A stretch of 64,000 nucleotides of DNA from positions 17,059,601 to 17,123,600 of the forward strand of contig CM049319.1 in NCBI GenBank assembly GCA_026874595.1, written 5' to 3'. Both the position numbers and the translations under genes were made by a program. Positions 23,600 to 36,392 of the stretch are shown in pieces. A model generated the notes under the pieces. It had not been told where the DNA came from, made no database searches, and saw only the letters and a list, made by a program, of their open reading frames with translations. This stretch comes from Sipunculus nudus (taxonomy: Eukaryota > Annelida > Sipuncula > Golfingiida > Sipunculidae). How positions within the stretch are numbered: the first letter of the stretch is position 1; each line of letters starts with the position of its first letter.

Positions 23600-24200
23600 T
23601 TACATGTTCACTAGTAGCAATAAAGTAGAATGAGTAACTGATGACATCGCCGAACTTTTTTACAAAAGGAACTTCCATTTATAGATTTATTGGTTGGATT
23701 GGAGAGTCGTATCGCCTGCTTACCTTTAAACCTGACACAATCAGCGAGTCCTGGAACATTATAGGTTCAGTTTGTACCCAGTGACATACTGGTGTGTGCG
23801 CAGAAAAAGAAACTATACACATGAATTGATTTGTTTATTGAGCATTTAAAAGGGTATATTTTCAGTATCCTTTACTCTCCTGGGGGGAGGCCTGGCCTAG
23901 GAAGACAGGGGTTGCGGAGCTTTTTTCAAATTTGATTAATAACTAGCATTATGAGGGCGAGTGACTTTCGATAAATACTCATTAATCAAGACAATATAAG
24001 TGGATAATGGTTTAATACACACCCTTCAGTTGCATTTTGTGTTTACAGGCAACGACTGTTTATGTTATTAAACAGTAATGTAATGCGAATGATCGCCTGT
24101 TGAACAAATATATATAATATTATAAATGAAGCAGCATTGTACATTTTACATTTAAATTAATTGCCCCTTATTGGTCTTTTGTGATGTCAGTTATTGCAAT
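23600..24200 (+). repeat. Diverged direct repeat, copy 2
   Basis: Counterpart of 21960-22500, with the same block order. Confidence 0.55.
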
Positions 24201-24548
24201 TAATGTCCTTTATGTAACCTTATTACTATATATAGTAATATTTTATCGTGATCGACTGACACACGATTAATATATTTTGTTTTACGATGTCTAGGTTAAT
24301 GCTTTTGGTCTCGGACATATCGTAGCGTCTTTTTACGTTCTCAGAATAATGGTTTTATCTCAATGCTTCCGTATTAAATTATTTAATTTATCACAGGAAT
24401 ACAGAAGAATATATTTATTCTGGATCTAAGGCCTCTGGCAGATAGAATCATCGGATTATCATTACAATAACTGACTCATCATTTCGTGCTGCTTAACCGT
24501 AGCGATGAAACGCAAACAAAAGAAAATGAAAGGTATTGAACACCCACA

Positions 24549-24550
<2 letters not shown>

Positions 24551-24627
<77 letters not shown>

Positions 24628-24690
24628 TCATATATATATATATTCACCTGATGATCGGGTCGCATCCCGTGAAACATATATATATATATA
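24551..24690. repeat. Interrupted (TA)n microsatellite
   Basis: Several TA tracts between 24551 and 24630, with further tracts to about 24690. Open frames of alternating Tyr-Ile here are artefacts. Confidence 0.97.
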
Positions 24691-24875
24691 TGAATAAATA
24701 AATAAGTTCACAGAATATTATGAAAGACTTATACACATGAGTATATGAAAGCACAAAAGTGACCTCGTAACAACCACACAAAACGTATTTACAAAGACAT
24801 GGTAATAAACTAGGCAGTGTTGTCCCCTATCGGCCGACCAATGAATTAACTGTACTCCTTCATGAACACTGAACG

Positions 24876-25074
24876 TGGAGTGGAACCTGTCTGAAAGACC
24901 ATCTGTCTAATAAGACCACCTGCCTGTTAAGACCACCTGTCTGTTAAGACCACCCATGCCTGAACCGAACACATTCACGTTAGTCATAGCTGACCTGTAA
25001 AATAATGCCGCCTGTGAATGAAAACCACTTTTGACCAGTCCCATAGGTCGTCATATTTCAAAGGTTTTACTATA
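24876..25074. mobile_element. pogo-like MITE, degraded
   Basis: Left end AGTGGAACCTGTCTGAAAGACCA and right end AAAGGTTTTACTA(T)A are versions of the ends of the MITE at 48084-48255. The inner word AATAAGACCACCTG is shared as well. The terminal CAG of the left end is mutated. Confidence 0.65.
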
Positions 25075-25784
25075 CTAAGTATTTGATCAATTAAGTAAAT
25101 AAATAAATAAACAATGAAACAACCATTGCTAATTAACATATTTTAAAGCGCATCCGTTGTATCATAAAGGTGACATATAAAAAACAATAATATATATGCA
25201 TCAGCAAAAGCCTACAGAGAGGTGTTTCCCTGAGAGAGTGGTTAATGTACGTAAACGCTTTCAAACCATAAATATTCTGCATGACAACAGATGAATAAAA
25301 CGATCCCTATTATTTCAACCAACATCATTCTCTTAATACCCCCCCCCCCTGTAATGTGAAAAATGGATACCATTTTCCATGAAGGTTAAGCAATTTTTAA
25401 GATAGCATTTATGGCAAAAACCCACATATCTAAAAACAGCCTAGAAGTTGTTCTAAAAATTGAATATAAAACCCCACCAAGTATACATTAATTTAAACCT
25501 GGTACAGTGTTACTTCTTTTAAAATTTTCATTTATTTTTTTTTCATATGATATTAAACATTTAAAATCACGCTATTTTAAGCATCTAACTACAAAAAAAA
25601 ACAACCTTTCAGTGGTGTAATATTTCCTCCATTTTGTTACTGTCTACATTAAAACTGATTTTTTAAAAGAAGAAAGACACATGTAAGGGAGTTAAAAACG
25701 GTTTTGAGATTTTGTCATGTAGTTGGATATTAGCCCGATAAAAGACGACTTGCTGTTAAAAAAGTGTACTAATTACAATATTAT

Positions 25785-28700
25785 TACTAATATAAAATTA
25801 TTTTGTTTTGTTTTTTTTTAAATAATTTTTTTATTAAAAAAAACAATGTGTACATTCAGTACATTAACAACATCAATATAAATAAACATTGCTTGCTAAC
25901 TCAGTCCCTGAATGCATTGCCTTCATTTTCAAAATGTCTAGGTTCAAAATGTCTTTATAAATATATATATCTGATAAAAAAGTCACAAATCTGTTTATGT
26001 GAGCATTTACCTTTCTTGTTTTAACAACACGTAAATTAAAGAAATTACGAATGATCCTATATCTCTACATCTATAGATTTTTGTTTAGTTTTTATATAAG
26101 ATAAATATTCCTTAGGTGTCGTATACACAGATAAACATAGAAAACAATTTTGTGTCTTATCCCTGGCAAGTGATGTCCTCCATTTTCATCTACCTCTATA
26201 TGAATGACTTTAATGTTGATATTACAACAAATCTACATGTCTATCAGACGTCTACCTCATAAACCTTCATGTTCCTTCCTTGGGCATATAATCCCCATCT
26301 TTTAAAGAAATTATCCATTTTATTTCTCTTTTGTGCAATCACAAACTCTATTCTTACATAATTCCAAATAAAAAACTTCAGTTGTGCTAAACTTTGGTTT
26401 TCCTCCCTATTCCTGCATAAATATATATATTGTTTGGTCAATAGTATGAACAGGTTACAAATTGCCGTGGAATCTGCATCTCCAAATAACACTGATATTT
26501 TACTTATTACCACATTTATACCAAGTTTCTTACTCCAATGTTATAATCCTGTCCATAACTCTGTTACTTTAAAACAATACCAAAAAAGATGGATTAATGT
26601 TTAGGGTTCACTCTTACAAAAAGTACATCTATTGCAATCTTTAATATTCCACTTGTACAACCAATAATTGTAAATAAGAATGTTGTGGAGAAATTTATAC
26701 TGAAATACTTGTGACTTGATGTCTGAACAAATTATTGTTGGTAGTAAATATACATTTTCTCATACTATATCTAAATTAGTGATATATTTACAAACTTTTG
26801 GTACACTTAGCTTTTCATTTAATGCGTTTCTTTTACATACAGAATATAACACCTTGGTAGGAGCATCAATTAAATTAATAATTTTCTCTTTATAAAACTG
26901 ATATTCTAAAGGGTTATAATCTGTTAGAATACCTGGCACTTCATCCTTCTTACACTTTGAAACCAATGCATACCACTTTAGGAATTCTGTTCCTGATATT
27001 CCTTTGTTTGTCCAATATTCAAATGGTATCACCTCACCATCACCTTGAAAAAGATCATTACCTGTCATAACTCCTATCTCTACAAAGTTTTCCCAATAAA
27101 CAGTTTGTCCTGATACTTTAAATCGCTTGTTGTTCCATATTATTTGCTGACTTGTCGGAATATTTTCAAAATATTGCTTTCTTAGAACAATATAACTCAT
27201 CAATATTTCTTTGTAAAACTGTGGTATATTATAGGTAAGAATATTTTTTACCTCTAAATTACTATTCAATAATATATCCACGTTAGGGCATAAACATTTC
27301 ATGTTATAACTGAAAAAAAAATTTCCAAGGTTTGTCTTCAGGTTTTATGGATCTTTGAATCCATGAAATTCTTGAGGCATGAATTACCGAATCCAAATGT
27401 GGTGCATTTAACCCACCCTTGTTTATATCCTGTATATATTAGAATTTTTCTTTTAATCCTTTCTTTTCCATTGTTCCATATAAATGAAAACAAAAGCTTA
27501 TTAACCTTCACACTTAAATCTGTTGGTACCCTTATGTTTGATATAAAATACTGTAGTTTAGACATCAAAAATGATTTTGCTATTTGTATCTTTCCTTTTA
27601 GTGTCAAGTTTCTACCTCTCCACATATTTAATGTATTCTCCACTTCTTTTAATTTGGTATAAAAAATTAATTCATCTACTTTATCTCTGTCATAAGACAT
27701 GTACACACCTAAGAATTTGACTGGGTTATCTGGCCACTTTATTCCTAATGGTTTTTGTTGTTTTTCTCTATTATTACCTATCCACATACCTTCACACTTA
27801 TCTTCATTTAATGTTAACCCACTGTAGCTACCAAATTCTTGAATACTATCGAAAAAATACTTAGCCGATCTTTCATCTTGTATTAATCCTATTGTATCGT
27901 CTGCATATTGAAGTAACTTAAAATCTTTTCCTTCTATGTTAATTCCTTTGATGTTTTCATTATTTCATATATATTCAGCCATAATTTCAGCTGCCAGTAT
28001 AAATAAATAGGGAGACAAGGGATCTCCTTGTCTAACCCCTCTCTGGACATTAAAATAACCTGAAGTGCTTCCATTATTGATAGTACAACTCTCAATTTTA
28101 TTATAAAGTATGTGTATCCATTTAACAAATGACGGAGGGAAATTAAACTTTTTTAGTACTGAAAACATGAATTTCCATTCCAAGGAGTCGAACGCTTTTT
28201 CAAAATCAATACTTAAGATCATCCCCGGAATGTTATTTTTTTTGCGTAAAATTTAATATATCTGAAATTATTCTAATATTTTCCCCAATATACCTCCCTT
28301 TAATATATCCGACCTGATTTTCTTTAATAATTTTCGGCAAAACACTTTTTAACCTTAATGAGAGAGTTTTTGATAGAATTTTATAATCTACATTCAATAA
28401 TGATATTGGCCTCCAATTTTTTAATAGGGTTCTGTCTTTTTTCTTGTCAAGTAAAATGATAACTGCTTGTTTTTGTGAACTGGATAATTCCCCTTCTTCA
28501 AATGACTTATTAAATGAATTTATCATTAAACTACCAAATAAGGACCAAAACTTTTTGTAAAATTCAACTGTTAATCCATCATTACCTGGACTTTTGTTAG
28601 CTGGAAATGTTTTTAAAGCATTGTAGCATTCTTCTTATGTAATTTTCCTGTCTAAATCTTCTGAATCAGGTTCACTTAATGTATCCAGAGTAATTATTTC

Positions 28701-29105
28701 TAAATATAAATCTATATCTCCCATTGGTTTTCTTAATTTTGATGTGTATAAGTTTTTATAGTATTCTTTCTGCATCCCCAGTATTTCTTTTGTATCTGTC
28801 GTCGTAAATGCTCCAGAGATTAACTGTAATTTCCTAATACATTTTTGTCCATTTCTGAATTTTTCTAGATTTAAAAAATATTTTGAACTTTTTTCACCAT
28901 CTTCAAACCATCTTACTTTAGAACGTAATATACAACCCTGAGTCTTGTAGTTATCAATTTCTTCTAATCTTATTTTTACAGTGTCTATATCATCCTTAAG
29001 TTTTTCTGTTTCCTCACCAGAATTATTTTCCAAAATTTCATATAGTGTTTTCAGTTTTTCATTCAGATCTCTTTCCTCAGTTTTCCTACTAATATAAAAT
29101 TATTT
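25785..29105 (-). mobile_element. 5'-truncated LINE retrotransposon with intact 19-bp TSD
   Basis: The direct repeat TACTAATATAAAATTATTT occurs at 25785-25803 and 29087-29105. Between them, on the minus strand, lies a LINE whose 3' end is A-rich (reads as T/G-rich at 25804-25820). It contains the endonuclease-RT linker, the RT domain and the C-terminal region, but no endonuclease domain, so the insertion was truncated on integration. The sequence style ([19 protein letters not shown] and a W-R-G-R-N-L-T-L-K-G-K-I motif) suggests the L1/Tx1-like group. That assignment is from memory of motifs. Confidence 0.93.
26244..29033 (-). pseudogene. LINE ORF2 remnant (reverse transcriptase), broken
   Basis: Minus-strand pieces in order: linker 29033-28635 (L-R-S-K-V-R-W-F-E-D-G-E-K-S-S-K-Y); RT fingers 28526-28233 (W-R-P-I-S-L-L-N-V-D-Y-K); RT palm 28222-27965 ([11 protein letters not shown], then [12 protein letters not shown]); the catalytic Y-A-D-D at 27907-27896; thumb and connector 27787-27338; C-terminal domain 27302-26760 and 26513-26244. 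The pieces lie in different frames with stops between them, so the copy cannot make a full enzyme. The catalytic residues themselves look intact. Confidence 0.9.
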
Positions 29106-31301
29106 AAAAGTTTTCTTTAATTAAAATTTTATATGAAAATAAAAGCAAATTTGAGAAACTTGTATAAAAATTATTTAAAATGATTAATAATTGTTGGTTC
29201 TAATATTAATTTTAAATGAGTTTTTGGTTGATTTTGAGGTAGGGAGTTTTTATCTGAGATGGTAATTTAAGCAATTTATGTATTAATTAAGTAAAATGGA
29301 ATGTTGTCGTTCAGAAAAAAAGTAAAAACCTTTGCCGTACAAATTCTAGGGGGACAAAGGGGGGGGGGTGCGGTAGGAGGGGATGGATCTGTTAATATTG
29401 TGAATTTGCAATAGAACGTAAGATAGAGGAATAGAGGCTTCATGAACGATTTAATATATAAGCTGAATGGCTGGGTCCAAAATAATGTACGTCATCGTAT
29501 CAGTCATTACGTTATTTTAATTATTGCTTAAAATAACTTTTGCAAATTGTGACAAAATATTGTCAGTAACTGACATTAATTGGCAAAGTGGCATTCAATA
29601 AATTGGCAAAAAGTGTCCAAACCCATTAAGAGTGAAGGGGTCCATGTCCCAACGATTCAGAGAAGATGCTTTTAATATCAATGATAACATATTTTGTGTT
29701 TGCCTAGGTTTTGGTTTCATTGTTAGAAATAATGGATTGTTGGAGTTTCTACGTGCAGATGGCTAGGGTATAGGGTGGTTACGTAATCGCTTTATAACGC
29801 ATATATTAAACTGTTTCAAGCGTTAGCGCAGCAGCTTATCGAAGTGCATTTATACCTGCGCAGAAAAAGTTAACTCATATTAAATGTTCGACAACAAATA
29901 ATAGAAAATTTGAAAAATGGATTTCATATTCATAGAATATATTTTTTATTTAGATATATTTATATATGTTAATATATTTTATTCGTTTAGTATCAAGCCA
30001 TAAATTTACCTTCTGTTTTAACAAACAAGAAACTGTCTTTGAGCTTTTACTCATAAGAGATCACATAAGGAAAATGAAGGGTATCGTCAATACGTATCGG
30101 TTATTATCTTAAGTGTGTTTGAATATGTATTGTAATTGATCTTGGATAAGCTGGAAAATGTCTAGCCGTGAATACACGACTCAATAGACATTTATATGAG
30201 TCATTTATATATGGCCTGGTTAACTTAGCATTAGGCTACATACGACTGGTGAATTAGCACAAAAAATATACATGTGAACTCGCATAGCAAAGAGAAAATC
30301 CGTCTCTTTTGTAACGAGTATTTCCTATATTGCGTACAATTTGGCCATCGTCCATTTAATCCGTACGAGCCATTTGTGTATTCGTGAGGTCAGAAATTCA
30401 TCAGACATGCAGGGGGATTTACCAATATGCAAGCTAGGTAAAACGGCATTTTTCTTGGACATTGCACATGTCGCGTTGTTAGAAAGTATACTTAAAAAAC
30501 TAACGATTGGTCTGGTTTATTTTAAGTGACAGGGTACCTGTAAAGAAAATGAAGTGTTGTCAAAAATTACGAACATATTTTTAAAAGGTACTCTGACCAT
30601 GGTTGTAGACTCGCAGAAAACCATCATGGCACACGGACATGCTATCTCCAATTCACCTGATTTTATAAATTTTTATGGTTTTGTGTATGAGTTACACTGC
30701 CACCTTCACCCTTTTAATTAAATTCAGTATCCTCCCCTGAAAGATACTGTTTAGAACCTGTACGGTTGGATATCAGTGATTCGTCTTTTTATAAAAAAAG
30801 AAGATATATACATCGCACAGGGTAAGTTTTTTCTTTTGAGCTAAAATTCCTACGATTTGCTGCGACAGTTGTAAATAGTCGCAGTATAGCGTAAAGGTGA
30901 TGTAGGACGACCCTCGGCAAACACATGCAGCTCCCCGCTTTTGCTTTGTATGTTTTGTGCATTGACGTGTATTTTTTATAATTTCGCACAAAGTCATTGT
31001 CTGAGACCACTCAACAGACGCTGTGATACGACTGTCCATGATTTCCGATACGAATTGCCACAATTCAAAACAAATGATTAAAAGGTAAGAAATTAATTAA
31101 ATACAAAGATACAGATAAATCATTGTTGGTTCACACTGATGCCTGATATAGACTTATTTTTTTTAAATCTTCATTTTTGTAAGTTTGATGATTGCTGTTT
31201 TATTTTTTAAAACAAACATGCTATGACACCATAAAGGGTTAATTGAATTTCTATGGTTTGTTTAAATTTTATTGTAGAACTTTTTGCAGCTTTAGACATG
31301 G

Positions 31302-31365
<64 letters not shown>

Positions 31366-32090
31366 CTTCAACAACAGTTCTCGCTATCGGAATTATTTAT
31401 AACCATTGTGTTTACACGTAGACGTCAACCCAAGGCATAAACACTCTTGGCCTAATTAAGAACAGAGGTTAGACAAACAAACATAACAAGATTTGGTATA
31501 CTATTTGTTTGTTGTTGAGCGGTGGCGTTCTTTTTGGGTCCTATATTAAATGCCAGGTCAATATTGATTAATACAAAAAAAAAATATTTTTTATCACGGA
31601 ACCTTATTCATTTTGCACATATATATTTCAATCGATAGCCCCACCCGTTCACAGCGTGTTCTTTGTTATTCAGTTAGGGTATCGTTACTAGCACTTATGA
31701 TTTACTACACTTTTTTAACGCTCAGCGCGATTCCCATTGGCAGAAAGGCTGGATAAAAGCTATACTTGACTTCAGAAGCAAATCATTCATGACGTGTCGT
31801 TTAAGACACACAACCCTATGTCAAAAGTCCCGCAGTAAAAATCTTACAGGGGCAACAACTTAACAAAGCAAACGACCATACAAACATTCAACAGAAAGGA
31901 GAAAGAGATCAACTTGATTTTAGACTTATACATTCTGCAAAATTCACTAATCAGTTTAGGACTTTAACAGTGGAGAGCAGTGAGGACTGAAAAGTTTAAC
32001 GAACGCTGTTGCAGGATTTATCGGTGCAGAAATTATCGTAGAATATATAGAATGACACGAACGTCAAAAATGGAAGGTACGAGCTGAAGA
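29106..32090. other. Intergenic, AT-rich
   Basis: No gene supported. Contains G runs near 29363, a (TA)n tract at 31303-31362 and AT-rich unique sequence. The last 1 kb is the 5' flank of gene B; an ATTGG (inverted CCAAT) word lies near 31736. Confidence 0.5.
31303..31362. repeat. (TA)n microsatellite
   Basis: About 30 TA dinucleotides. Confidence 0.98.
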
Positions 32091-32098
32091 TATAAAAG
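32091..32098 (+). promoter_or_regulatory. Candidate TATA box of gene B
   Basis: TATAAAAG lies 274 bp upstream of the start codon. A transcription start near 32120 would give a 5' UTR of about 250 nt containing an upstream ATG near 32142. A second TATA-like word, GGATAAAAGC, lies near 31752. Confidence 0.45.
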
Positions 32099-32256
32099 GA
32101 CAGAGGAATACATCCTCCAGTTCACTGGATCATTCTAACAGTATGTACTCCAGTGCGGCAGAATATATGTTCTATAATTTTAGCTATTAGAGTGACTATA
32201 ACAATCATCGAATTCACTTGACTAACCACGTGTGAACTGAAAGCTGATAGTGTAAG

Positions 32257-32368
32257 GTACTGTTTATATTTATGATTAATTTTCACATTATATTACGCTT
32301 GAATGGTGCAGTACGCAGGATCCATACACTTTATTTTAAACTAAATCTACCTTGACTATTAACACCAG
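32257..32368 (+). other. Possible small 5' intron of gene B
   Basis: AAG|GTACTG at 32257 could be a donor. ACTATTAACACCAG ending at 32368, four bases before the ATG, has a branch-point-like word and an AG acceptor. An in-frame TAA at 32360-32362 means the exon must begin after it or translation must start at 32372. If an upstream coding exon exists it could supply the missing signal peptide, but I see none. Confidence 0.3.
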
Positions 32369-32371
32369 ACA

Positions 32372-34658
32372 ATGGAAAGCCTGTCGACCGCTTTCCTCCG
32401 CTTGGTCCAACCTCTGACGTTGGATGAACTGCTGAAGGGCATCGACCCCACGCACCTGGGCAGCAGTGAGAACGTTCTTCATTTTGTACATTACTGCGTG
32501 GGTTACGTCATCTGCCTCGTTGTGGGTATCATCCTGCTCATCTTCCTGATGCTGCTAGGCTGCTGTCTCTGCTGCTGCAGGTCGAATCACAGTCGACCAG
32601 GCGGCCGTGGATTCAGGCAACAAGAGAACATATGGATGGGGAGTGTCCTAGTGATGACGATACTGGGGTTAGTGTTGTGCTCATGTGTCTTCCAACGGAA
32701 TAACGCTGTCGGCCGAGAAACCAGTGCTGAATATGGCGTCGTGCAGAAGATGGACGAAGGATTGCAGATGTCTGAACGTTTCAAAGGAGACGTGATTCGG
32801 CAGTTTTATGACAGCTTACATGACCGATTAGGCAGCTCACAGCGCATCATACTGACGGTGATACGAAAGTTCCCGAAGTCTGCACAAGATGTGGCCGACA
32901 GGAAAAGACAGAATATGACAGGAAAGCTGAAGCAAGCGGGTCACACTCTTAATACTATCCACTCCAAGCTTTCGCTCATTGAAGAAAAGTCCTGTTTATT
33001 CGCAAAGAATGTATCCGCTTTGAAGACTCGAGTGGATCCGCTAAAAAATACCCTTAATTTTGCCATGATCAGTTGCGGACACGCGGCTTGCTTAGACGTC
33101 TTCGGAACGGTGCGAGAAAATTTTACCGTATCGAATATTGAACAACTGAAAGGGCTGAATGTTACTAAAAATGCTCTTACACACATTTCATATTCAGACC
33201 AGTCTAAAACCACTCTGCTGGCTTTGAAGAAACAAAGTGACCAATTAATCAGAACTTTCGTCAGGGGGAGTAACCTCCTAAAACACGACGTGCTTCTTAT
33301 TTCGAGAAAGACTGCAGTCACCTTTGAGGGTTACATATCTAGAGCTCGCGATATCCCTTTGAACAAATACAAGGATGCAGTCCATGCTTTTATTCCTCGG
33401 TTTGATTTTTATGGTCGCGTCCGGTATCGGCTGACCATGATTGTGACCACCGTTACTTGCATTGTGTTGTCTCTGTGTCTTCTTGGGGTACTTTTTGCTG
33501 CTATTAACCGAGAGTCAAATTTGGCACACGGAGTAAGCCAACTCTTGAATTTTATCGTTAAATGCATGTTCAACATATCATCGGCGTGGCTCTTGGTGAC
33601 GATGTTCATGTTTCTGATAGGAGGGCTCTTCAGGAACGAAGTCTGTCGGTATCTGACCTCTGAACCGGAAGTAGAAAATGCTCTTCCAAGAGTGGATGCT
33701 GCGATGGGTCAACAAATACAACAATACATGCACAGTGGTTTTAAGCTGAGTCTGCTTAACATCACAAAATCATGTCAAGCAAACAGCCCACTTTACGGAG
33801 CACTCAGCTTGGACAACATGGGGTTTGGTATAGATTCCTTGCTTAGCGAAGGAACACACGAGATGGACCATTTGTTGGATCAGTTTAAAGATCATTTCAA
33901 GTCCGCTGAGAGCCAGGAGAAGAGTTACCCGAGAAGAAGTACCAATTCACCTTCTTGGGAGAAACTTCTGAGCCAATTAAAACTTGATGTTTTCATGAGG
34001 CAGCTTAAACGAGCCACCATTGGCTTAGACTTACAGAAACTCTCTTCTGATCTTAAAGCTCTGAAGAAAACGGACCAGGGTACCATACGAAGACTCACAG
34101 ATTCTCTGAAAGATTTGAACACACAGCTCACTGAACTACAAACCCTAAAAGATACGTTACGCGAAGCGGCCCATACCTTGACTATCAAGATAAACGAATT
34201 CCTCCTTTTGAACAACCAAACGAAAGATAAACTAAACTTTGCTGATGAACAGAAAGAACTGGTCTACAATACAAGCGCCCTGGTTTTGGCAGCTTTCGAT
34301 GGGTTTACTCGAGATTTTGGAAAAGACGTTAAAACCAATATCGGAAAATGCCGACCACTGTTTAACGCCGGAGTGACCATCGTAAAACCTACGTGCGTGA
34401 ACTTAGTTAACCCTTTTAACGCCATTTGGTTCACCTTCGGCACCTGTCTTGGGGTATTGCTCCTTTTATCTGTCTGCGGTCTCAACTTGGCCAGTGTGTA
34501 CCACTCTAATCGGCTGACCCCTGTGACACTCTTGAGACCCCGACGTCTGTCGACTACACCGCTCATTTGCCGCCTGCACAGAGTCGCTCCAGAGATGTTT
34601 GACGTGGAAGAAGAGACCGTTCATACACTAAACACAAGGGGTATAGCGGCTTGGAATG
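32372..34658 (+). CDS. Prominin-like pentaspan protein B, main exon
   Basis: 762 codons plus one base, ending at a good donor (AATG|GTGAGC). Paralogue of protein A along its length: same M-E-x-L start, T-L-D-E-L-L, G-Y-V-I-C-L in TM1, R-N-E-V-C-R-Y after TM4, G-x-C-R-P-L-F before TM5 and R-P-R-R-L-S-T after TM5. TM1 ~41-65; C-C-L-C-C-C 64-69; TM2 ~88-107; loop 1 ~108-353; TM3 ~354-378; TM4 ~395-419; loop 2 ~420-685; TM5 ~686-709. The tail matches A up to its first repeat unit (T-R-G-I-A-A-W-N-G) and then leaves through the donor, so B lacks the 14-unit array. No cleavable signal peptide; TM1 would have to act as signal anchor. The unspliced frame stops at 34706. With the last exon the protein would be 776 residues. 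Confidence 0.85.
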
Positions 34659-36348
34659 GTGAGCAAAATATAATATGTTTACGTTTCATTATCATTTTGA
34701 TTCTTTAGCTAAAAGTCATATACATAGCTTTCCCTCCACATCCAATAAAGATATACTCCAGACCCCATAAAGATATACTTCAATGTAAATCTGATAGAAT
34801 TTCCCATCCGATAGGATCTGTTTTGGTGAAACAAGTGATAGTCTCAGCCTCTAATAACACCATAGAAATCATCATTACTTCTACATCTCCAGTCGATTTT
34901 GTTTTGTTCTTCTGTCAGATATCATGTATGTTGTTAAATTATTTTTTAAACATTTGTTTTAACATTTTATCACTTTTTGGTATATGTTGATATCAGTTCA
35001 AAACTGTTTTAATGTCAATTTTTAAACTATCAGAGAAAAACACTTTTGGAAAAAATTTCTCCGTATATAAGATAAATATGAAGTGCTAATTACTTGCAGT
35101 TACTGATAATTATCGAGAATGAGTAAATTAGGCATATGTATATATCATATTTGCTTTAGAATAATTACAAATTACTCTTTAGATACATTTTGTATTCATT
35201 ATTTACTTTATTTCTGAATATACTCAATTGATAAGTAAACATGTATTGCCTGATTCCCATATATTAAAAAGGCCTTTGATCGCCTTTATATGTCCAAGCT
35301 GTCAGTTTACGTTACGCATGAAAAGAAATATAACCAATTCCCACAATTAAAGGCCATTTAAGGCATTTTCTTTCTTATGCAAAATATTGGTTCGTCTGGA
35401 TACTCATTTCCTTGGATCACATCTGCTCTCATGTTTTGAACTGTTATTGCCTTTTTTTCGGTTTCAAACCCGCAATTTTCGCAAAAGGGAATTATCGCGA
35501 AAAAGAAACCTTCGTGAAAAAGAGGTCTTAACGGTTGAAAGGAAAAAACTGATATTTAATATAAATAATAATAGATTTCGTTTGTTCCAAGATTGTTGTT
35601 ATGAATGATATAAGATCTTTCAAATTATCTGCAATAGTGTAGAATAATTAAATCGCGTTCAATGTTAAGATTCTGCTCACATATTTTTTTAAGGTAATTA
35701 ATTTTTATACTATAGGTTTAAATTTGTGTAGGCTTAAATATAGTGAGTTCGCGAAAATGGGAGCCTCACGAAACACTGAAAAGTGGAAATCGTGATAATT
35801 CAACCTCGCGAAATATTTCATTGCATGGGCTCTAATATGATATTTGCTGGAGATGACTTCTTATTGATTTAAATATGATTATTTGCTCAGCATCTGAGCT
35901 TCAGCGACAGCCACTGAATTCAAACCAACTGCAAAAGAAAAGTTTGGGAGAAGTGTCTTCTGCAATTTTATTCATTATTTTCATTAAATCCTTATTACGT
36001 AGTATCATAATTCAAATTCTGCAACGTAAAGGGGAGTTCCCATGTGCGCGTATATATGCGTATGTGCGTTAAAACTCGCTCATATGTTTTTGTAAGTGGG
36101 GTGTTTCCGTGTGTCCTTCAGCGTTTATGTATATGTGCGTATATGCGTAAAAATCGCCACAGGAGCGATTTACACACATAGGGTCTGCGTGAACTCAGGG
36201 ATTCGACGTAACTGCACGACTTTTTTTCTGGAAGTTCTAATTCAATCGTTCCATTGTACAAATATGTCTGCCAATTCACGCAGATACACTTATACCCGCA
36301 CATGGAAAAACACATCTAAACCCTTACTCTTTATCCTATGTTTTTCAG
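34659..36348 (+). other. Proposed intron of gene B
   Basis: 1690 nt, GT...AG, interrupting the Gly codon of the first tail unit (phase 1). AT-rich; no repeat units of the type found in gene A seen inside, and no other gene. Confidence 0.6.
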
Positions 36349-36392
36349 GTGCCAGCAGTGATGACAGGATGAGGAAGCCTTTCCCGTTTTGA
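36349..36392 (+). CDS. Prominin-like gene B, proposed last coding exon
   Basis: A strong acceptor (CTCTTTATCCTATGTTTTTCAG, AG at 36347-36348) is followed by 44 bases that complete a Gly codon and then read A-S-S-D-D-R-M-R-K-P-F-P-F-stop. The terminal R-x-K-x-F-x-F-stop is shared with the last exon proposed for gene A. The shared phase, donor position and C-terminus make chance unlikely, but there is no transcript evidence here. Confidence 0.65.

Noticed and set aside
24462-24677. Alternating Tyr-Ile open frames here and at 3124, 31243, 38625, 60210 and 61516
   Set aside because: Translations of (TA)n microsatellites.
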